From positions 235,373-299,372 of the forward strand of contig NZ_JAALAA010000004.1 in NCBI RefSeq assembly GCF_011045035.1: a stretch of 64,000 bases of DNA. Direction: 5' to 3'. Of this stretch, positions 60,587-64,000 are shown piece by piece. The position numbers and the translations under genes were made by a program. Source of the DNA: Nocardioides turkmenicus (GTDB lineage Bacteria > Actinomycetota > Actinomycetes > Propionibacteriales > Nocardioidaceae). Under the pieces are notes generated by a model. The model was not told where the DNA came from, made no database searches, and saw only the letters and a list, made by a program, of their open reading frames with translations. The first letter of the stretch is position 1, and every line of letters starts with the position of its first letter.

Positions 60587-63139
60587 CTACTCGACTCCGA
60601 GGACGTCGGCGAGCGCGGTCCGCTCGGAGACGCCGAGCTTGTGACCGGCGCGGTAGAGATGGCCCTCGACGGTCCGCACCGACAACGTCAGCCGGGCCGC
60701 GATCTCCTTGTTCGTCAGCCCCCGGGCCGCCAGGGCGGCGATCTCGCGCTCGCGGACGGTCAGCGGCAGCGGCCGGGCCGCGACCGCCAGCGCAGGGGTG
60801 CGAGCGCCCGATCTCTCGGCCAGCTTCTCGGCGGTCGACGCCGCGGTCAGCGCCGACCCCTGCCGCCCTGCGCGGCGATGCACGTCGGCGGCCTGCGCCG
60901 CCGCATCGCCCGCGGCGACGAGATCACCGAGCGCGACCCAGGCGTTCGCCGCCCGGAGCAGCGCGTCACCGTCCTCGGCGGCCCACGCCTTGGCATGGGC
61001 CAGCGCTGCCTCTGCCCGTCGGCCCAAGCCCGCCAGCGAGGTCAGCCGTCGCGTCGCCGCCGCGGTCGCACCGCCGAGCTGGACCGCGGTCTGCCAGGCC
61101 AGGACCTCGTACGCCGGAGAGCCGGCCGCGCGCGCAAGATCCGCCGCCTCGGCCGCACGGCCGATCGCCTCCGTCGTCGCGCCCTCCGCCGCCGCACCCC
61201 AGGCCAGCGCGAGGAGGTCGTCCGGCAGGTAGAGCCGGTACGCCGGATGGTGCCCGGCCGCCACGCCCGCCAGGAGCGGGGCGGCCTCCGCTGATCGACC
61301 GGCCTGGGCGAGGGCGGTGGCCAGCAACGTACGGCAGCGGTAGCCGAACTCGTGGCCCGATCCCTCGAACCCGGCCCATGCCTCCCGCAGTGCGACCAGG
61401 GCGTCGTCGACCCGTCCACAGGCGAGGGCCGCGTGACCTGCGACGACGAGACCCATCAGCCGCGCCGGCCCGGGGAGGTCGGCGGAGGCTGCCCGCATCC
61501 GCCCGGCCAGCTCCGCACCCCGGTCCGGGGTGCCGGCCAGGCGGTGCCCGAGCACCTGGAAGTCGGCGAGCCCGAAGCCGGGGATGACGGTGGGCACCCG
61601 CTCGGCGGTGAGGCCGCCCGCGACGGCGGCCTCGTCGAGAACCTCGCGCTCGCCGGTGACGGCGGCGGCCGCCGAGGCAGAGGTGGCGACCAGGATGGCG
61701 GCCAGATCGTCGGGGAGGTCGCTCCGCAGCAGCTCGGGAGCGCGAGCGAGCACGGTCGAGGTCTCGCCGTCGACGATGTCCAGGACGAGTGACATGGCGG
61801 CGGTGTGGGCCGGAGCGGCGCCGGTGTCCTCGGCCGCGGCCAGCGCCCGGCGCGCCTCGTCGGGCCGAGCCATCGTGAAGAGCAGGTTGCCGGCGCGATG
61901 CAGCTGCACCAGCGCGAGGGTCCCCGGGTCCGGCGCACCGTCCACGATGTCCACGTGGATCGCCTCGGCCTCCTCCCCGCGGCTGAGCCAGGAGAGCGCG
62001 GCGGCATGCACCACCCGGGCGGCGAGGTCGCCGGTGTCGGCGGCGGCGCGAGCCAGGCGCTCGGCCAGCGGCAGGTCGTACATCCGGGTCGCCGCCTCAG
62101 CAGCCCGCAGGAACAGCGCCGGATCCGGCGGCAGGTCGGAGTCGAGGGTGAGCACGGCACGGGGGATCGGGTCGGGCCCTGGGTCGAGGGTCTGCGCCAC
62201 CAGTCCGCGGAGCCGACGGGCCCGCAGCGTGCCCATCGCGGCGCGGCGTACCTCGCCGTAGAGGGGGTGCGCCAGCCGCGCGACCACCCCGTCCGTACGC
62301 ACCAGCCCGCGCGTCTCCGCCTCCTCGAGGTCCTCCGCCGAGGTCAGCGCGGACAGCGTCGGGACCGCGACCGGCTCGGCCAGGGCGACCATGTCGACGA
62401 CGTCGCGCACCCCCGCCGCGAGGTCCCCGATCTCGCGATCCAGGAGGCCGGCGAGCTCGGGCGAGATCGCCGGCTCGCTGGTCCAGCGCCAGATCCCGGA
62501 CGCCGCGGTGAACCGCCCCGCCGACACCTCGCCGCCCAGCAGGTGCCGCAGGAACAGCGGACTGCCCTCGGTCATCGTCCACAGCCGGTGCGCGGAGGCC
62601 GTGTCCACCGGTCCGCCGAGCACCCGGGCGATCAGCTGTGTGCTCTCCTCGGCGTCCAGTGGCGCCAGGTCCAGGCGCGGGAGGTGGTCGTCCTTCCACA
62701 GCGAGGTCACGATGTCCGGCGCCGGTTCCCCGGTACGCAGCGTGATCAGCACCGGCGCCAGCCGCCGCGCCACCACCCGGTGCACCACGATCGCCGAGTG
62801 CTCGTCGAGCAGGTGGGCGTCGTCGACGGCCAGCACGAGCGGCAGCTGCCGGGCGAGCTGGTCCAGCGCCCGCCCGATCGTCTCGGCCGCCTCGCCGGGC
62901 GGGACGTCGAGCAGCCCGGCGAACGCACCCAGCGGGAACGGTCGGGCGGCCGAGCTGCCCTGGGCGAAGACCACGCTCTCCCCATGACGTACGCAGCCCG
63001 CCAGCGCCTCGCGGGCAAGCCGGGTCTTTCCCACCCCTGCCGGACCCGCAACGATGACGCCCGCCGCACCGGGCCGGATGGCCGCCGCCACCCTGCGCAG
63101 CTCCTCGTCCCGCCCGGTCAGCGGCCACGGCCGCTCCAT
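60587..63139 (-). CDS. LuxR family regulator with AAA ATPase (LAL type)
   Basis: The 850-residue protein has Walker A GPAGVGKT near 34-41, Walker B LPLVLAVDDAHLLDEHS near 98, a long helical TPR-like middle and a C-terminal LuxR helix-turn-helix (LTVREREIAALAARGLTNKE, about 785-805, then RTVEGHLYRAGHKLGV). This is the large ATP-binding LuxR (LAL/MalT-like) layout. It activates transcription on binding an inducer; the cupin gene downstream and DoxX upstream are candidate targets. ATG at 63137-63139. Confidence 0.92.
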   Translation of the reverse strand: MERPWPLTGRDEELRRVAAAIRPGAAGVIVAGPAGVGKTRLAREALAGCVRHGESVVFAQGSSAARPFPLGAFAGLLDVPPGEAAETIGRALDQLARQLPLVLAVDDAHLLDEHSAIVVHRVVARRLAPVLITLRTGEPAPDIVTSLWKDDHLPRLDLAPLDAEESTQLIARVLGGPVDTASAHRLWTMTEGSPLFLRHLLGGEVSAGRFTAASGIWRWTSEPAISPELAGLLDREIGDLAAGVRDVVDMVALAEPVAVPTLSALTSAEDLEEAETRGLVRTDGVVARLAHPLYGEVRRAAMGTLRARRLRGLVAQTLDPGPDPIPRAVLTLDSDLPPDPALFLRAAEAATRMYDLPLAERLARAAADTGDLAARVVHAAALSWLSRGEEAEAIHVDIVDGAPDPGTLALVQLHRAGNLLFTMARPDEARRALAAAEDTGAAPAHTAAMSLVLDIVDGETSTVLARAPELLRSDLPDDLAAILVATSASAAAAVTGEREVLDEAAVAGGLTAERVPTVIPGFGLADFQVLGHRLAGTPDRGAELAGRMRAASADLPGPARLMGLVVAGHAALACGRVDDALVALREAWAGFEGSGHEFGYRCRTLLATALAQAGRSAEAAPLLAGVAAGHHPAYRLYLPDDLLALAWGAAAEGATTEAIGRAAEAADLARAAGSPAYEVLAWQTAVQLGGATAAATRRLTSLAGLGRRAEAALAHAKAWAAEDGDALLRAANAWVALGDLVAAGDAAAQAADVHRRAGRQGSALTAASTAEKLAERSGARTPALAVAARPLPLTVREREIAALAARGLTNKEIAARLTLSVRTVEGHLYRAGHKLGVSERTALADVLGVE

Positions 63140-63193
63140 CTCGTCAGGCTAGCCACTCGGTCCCGCGAGCGCATCACTCAAAGTGGGCTCGAC

Positions 63194-63565
63194 TCAGAAC
63201 GGCTCGATCCCGAAGCGCCCCCAGGCGACGAAGACCATCGCCGCCAGGAAGAGCAGGTCGCCGAGCAGCTCCTTGTACTCACCGCGTCGGAACCGCTCGG
63301 TGATCGCTCCGGCCATGTAGAGCGCCATGCACGAGGCCGCGATCGGCACCAGGATCGGCAGCACGTTCGCCAGCCCCGGCAGAACCAGCCCGACGCCTCC
63401 CAGGATCTCCAGGACGCCCATGAACCTCACGTTGCCGGGCGTGAAGTCCGCCGGCCAGCCCAGCTTCGCCGCGTACTTCTCGTAGGGCATCGTCAGCTTG
63501 ACGATCCCGCCGGCGACGTAGGCGACGCCGAAGAGGCCGGCGACGATCCAGAGCGCGATGTTCAT
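63194..63565 (-). CDS. DoxX family membrane protein
   Basis: The 123-residue protein has four hydrophobic helices: IALWIVAGLFGVAYVAGGIVKL, VLEILGGVGLVLPGLANVLPIL, LALYMAGAIT-like and FLAAMVFVAWGRFGIEPF. It keeps the region that is deleted in the remnant at 12470-12783 (GLVLPGL...), showing what was lost there. Role unknown. Same strand as the LuxR-type regulator, 54 bp upstream of it. Confidence 0.9.
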   Translation of the reverse strand: MNIALWIVAGLFGVAYVAGGIVKLTMPYEKYAAKLGWPADFTPGNVRFMGVLEILGGVGLVLPGLANVLPILVPIAASCMALYMAGAITERFRRGEYKELLGDLLFLAAMVFVAWGRFGIEPF

Positions 63566-63670
63566 GTTCTCTCCCGATGTTCAGATGATCTCGATGTTCA
63601 TCCCCTCAGACGGGAACACCGCATCGTTCTGTGACATCGCCGGACGCCTCGGCATCATCCGAAAACATCG

Positions 63671-63697
63671 AAGGCCCCGGTCATCGACCGGGGCCTT
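63671..63697 (-). terminator. Terminator of tRNA-Leu
   Basis: Perfect 12-bp arms AAGGCCCCGGTC (63671-63682) and its complement (63686-63697) with a 3-base loop, starting six bases past the tRNA 3' end. On the minus strand it would stop the tRNA transcript. Confidence 0.85.
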
Positions 63698-63702
63698 CGT
63701 GG

Positions 63703-63789
63703 TGGTGCGCGAGGGGGGAGTTGAACCCCCACGTCCTTTCGGACACACGGACCTGAACCGTGCGCGTCTGCCTATTCCGCCACTCGCGC
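63703..63789 (-). tRNA. tRNA-Leu(CAG) with encoded CCA end
   Basis: The minus strand folds as a type II tRNA. The acceptor stem GCGCGAG (63783-63789) pairs with CTCGCGC (63707-63713), the anticodon loop reads TTCAGGT (anticodon CAG, leucine CUG), a long variable arm includes GTCCGAAAGGAC, and the T arm has GGGGGTTCAACTCCCCC. Discriminator A (63706) is followed by CCA (63703-63705), so the CCA end is encoded. Confidence 0.95.
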
Positions 63790-64000
63790 GTGCAGCAGAG
63801 GAAACGTTAGCCCACGCGCGCCCGCCGACCCAAAACGACGGCACCCCGCCCTCCTTGACGCTGGTCCTCACCGGATCGTGGGAGGATCGAAACCACGCAG
63901 AATGCGGGAAGTGGCAGATCCCCTGGGGTACACCGATACGATCGGGCCGAATCCGGGGGGACCACTATGCCCGTACGCGACTGACCACCCAACCCGACCC

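Noticed and set aside
63967..63984. ATG at 63967 followed by four codons and a stop as the start of a gene at the right edge
   Set aside because: Five codons only; no evidence for a gene in the last 200 bases, which hold the tRNA upstream region and nothing else I can support.

Overview
The window is GC-rich DNA from an actinobacterium, most likely a member of Nocardioidaceae (Nocardioides or a relative). The reasons are very high GC with G/C-ending codons, a complete mycofactocin locus, a mycothiol-dependent formaldehyde dehydrogenase, a SARP/AfsR-type regulator, a DUF222/HNH gene and many GTG starts. The genus is inferred from gene content; no 16S gene is present.

Left part (1-24 kb). A branched-chain amino-acid-type ABC transporter operon (livH partial, livF, livG, substrate-binding lipoprotein) comes first. 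An AraC regulator and a Dps ferritin-like gene then diverge across a DtxR/IdeR-type iron box. Next are a Rieske ferredoxin with its FAD reductase, a secreted polyester hydrolase of the cutinase/PETase family, a secreted chitin-degrading protein joining an AA10 LPMO to a GH19 chitinase, and a divergent ROK regulator. A multicopper oxidase with a small membrane protein follows, then decayed sigma-factor and DoxX fragments and a CPA1 antiporter. A copper operon (secreted His-rich protein, CopZ, CopA) faces a SARP regulator, a DHA2 efflux pump and a second HMA protein.

Middle part (24-50 kb) is an alcohol/C1 oxidation island. It holds mycothiol-dependent formaldehyde dehydrogenase with an MBL-fold hydrolase, acetyl-CoA synthetase, aldehyde dehydrogenase with a DUF779 protein, a divergent GAF-type regulator, and an ErcA-like Fe-alcohol dehydrogenase with its own histidine kinase and response regulator. 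An acetate/succinate-type transporter follows. Then, all on the minus strand, come mftA-mftB-mftC-mftD-mftE-SDR-mftF, an NDMA-type methanol dehydrogenase (mdo), a MoxR ATPase, a VWA protein and the mycofactocin-glycan methyltransferase mftM. mftA is only 34 codons (47917-48021). Together these genes can take methanol or ethanol to the aldehyde, the acid and acetyl-CoA, with mycofactocin as the electron-carrying cofactor. The MoxR and VWA proteins both carry His-rich stretches, suggesting they activate or load metal into the dehydrogenase.

Right part (48-64 kb). A sugar-acid operon (D-2-hydroxyacid dehydrogenase, KDG-type kinase, FAH-family hydrolase, MFS transporter) diverges from an IclR regulator. 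A GH10 xylanase/SGNH esterase pair sits behind a LacI-type operator. A lipoprotein hydrolase and a PadR regulator diverge from a perfect 22-bp palindrome whose two ends are their start codons. DoxX/TetR, an NSS transporter with its MetS-type small subunit, a cupin, a large LuxR-family ATPase regulator, another DoxX gene and tRNA-Leu(CAG) complete the window.

Intergenic DNA holds several palindromic or tandem repeat elements (1031-1126, 3287-3370, 14823-14883, 36151-36270 and 37047-37200) and hairpin terminators.
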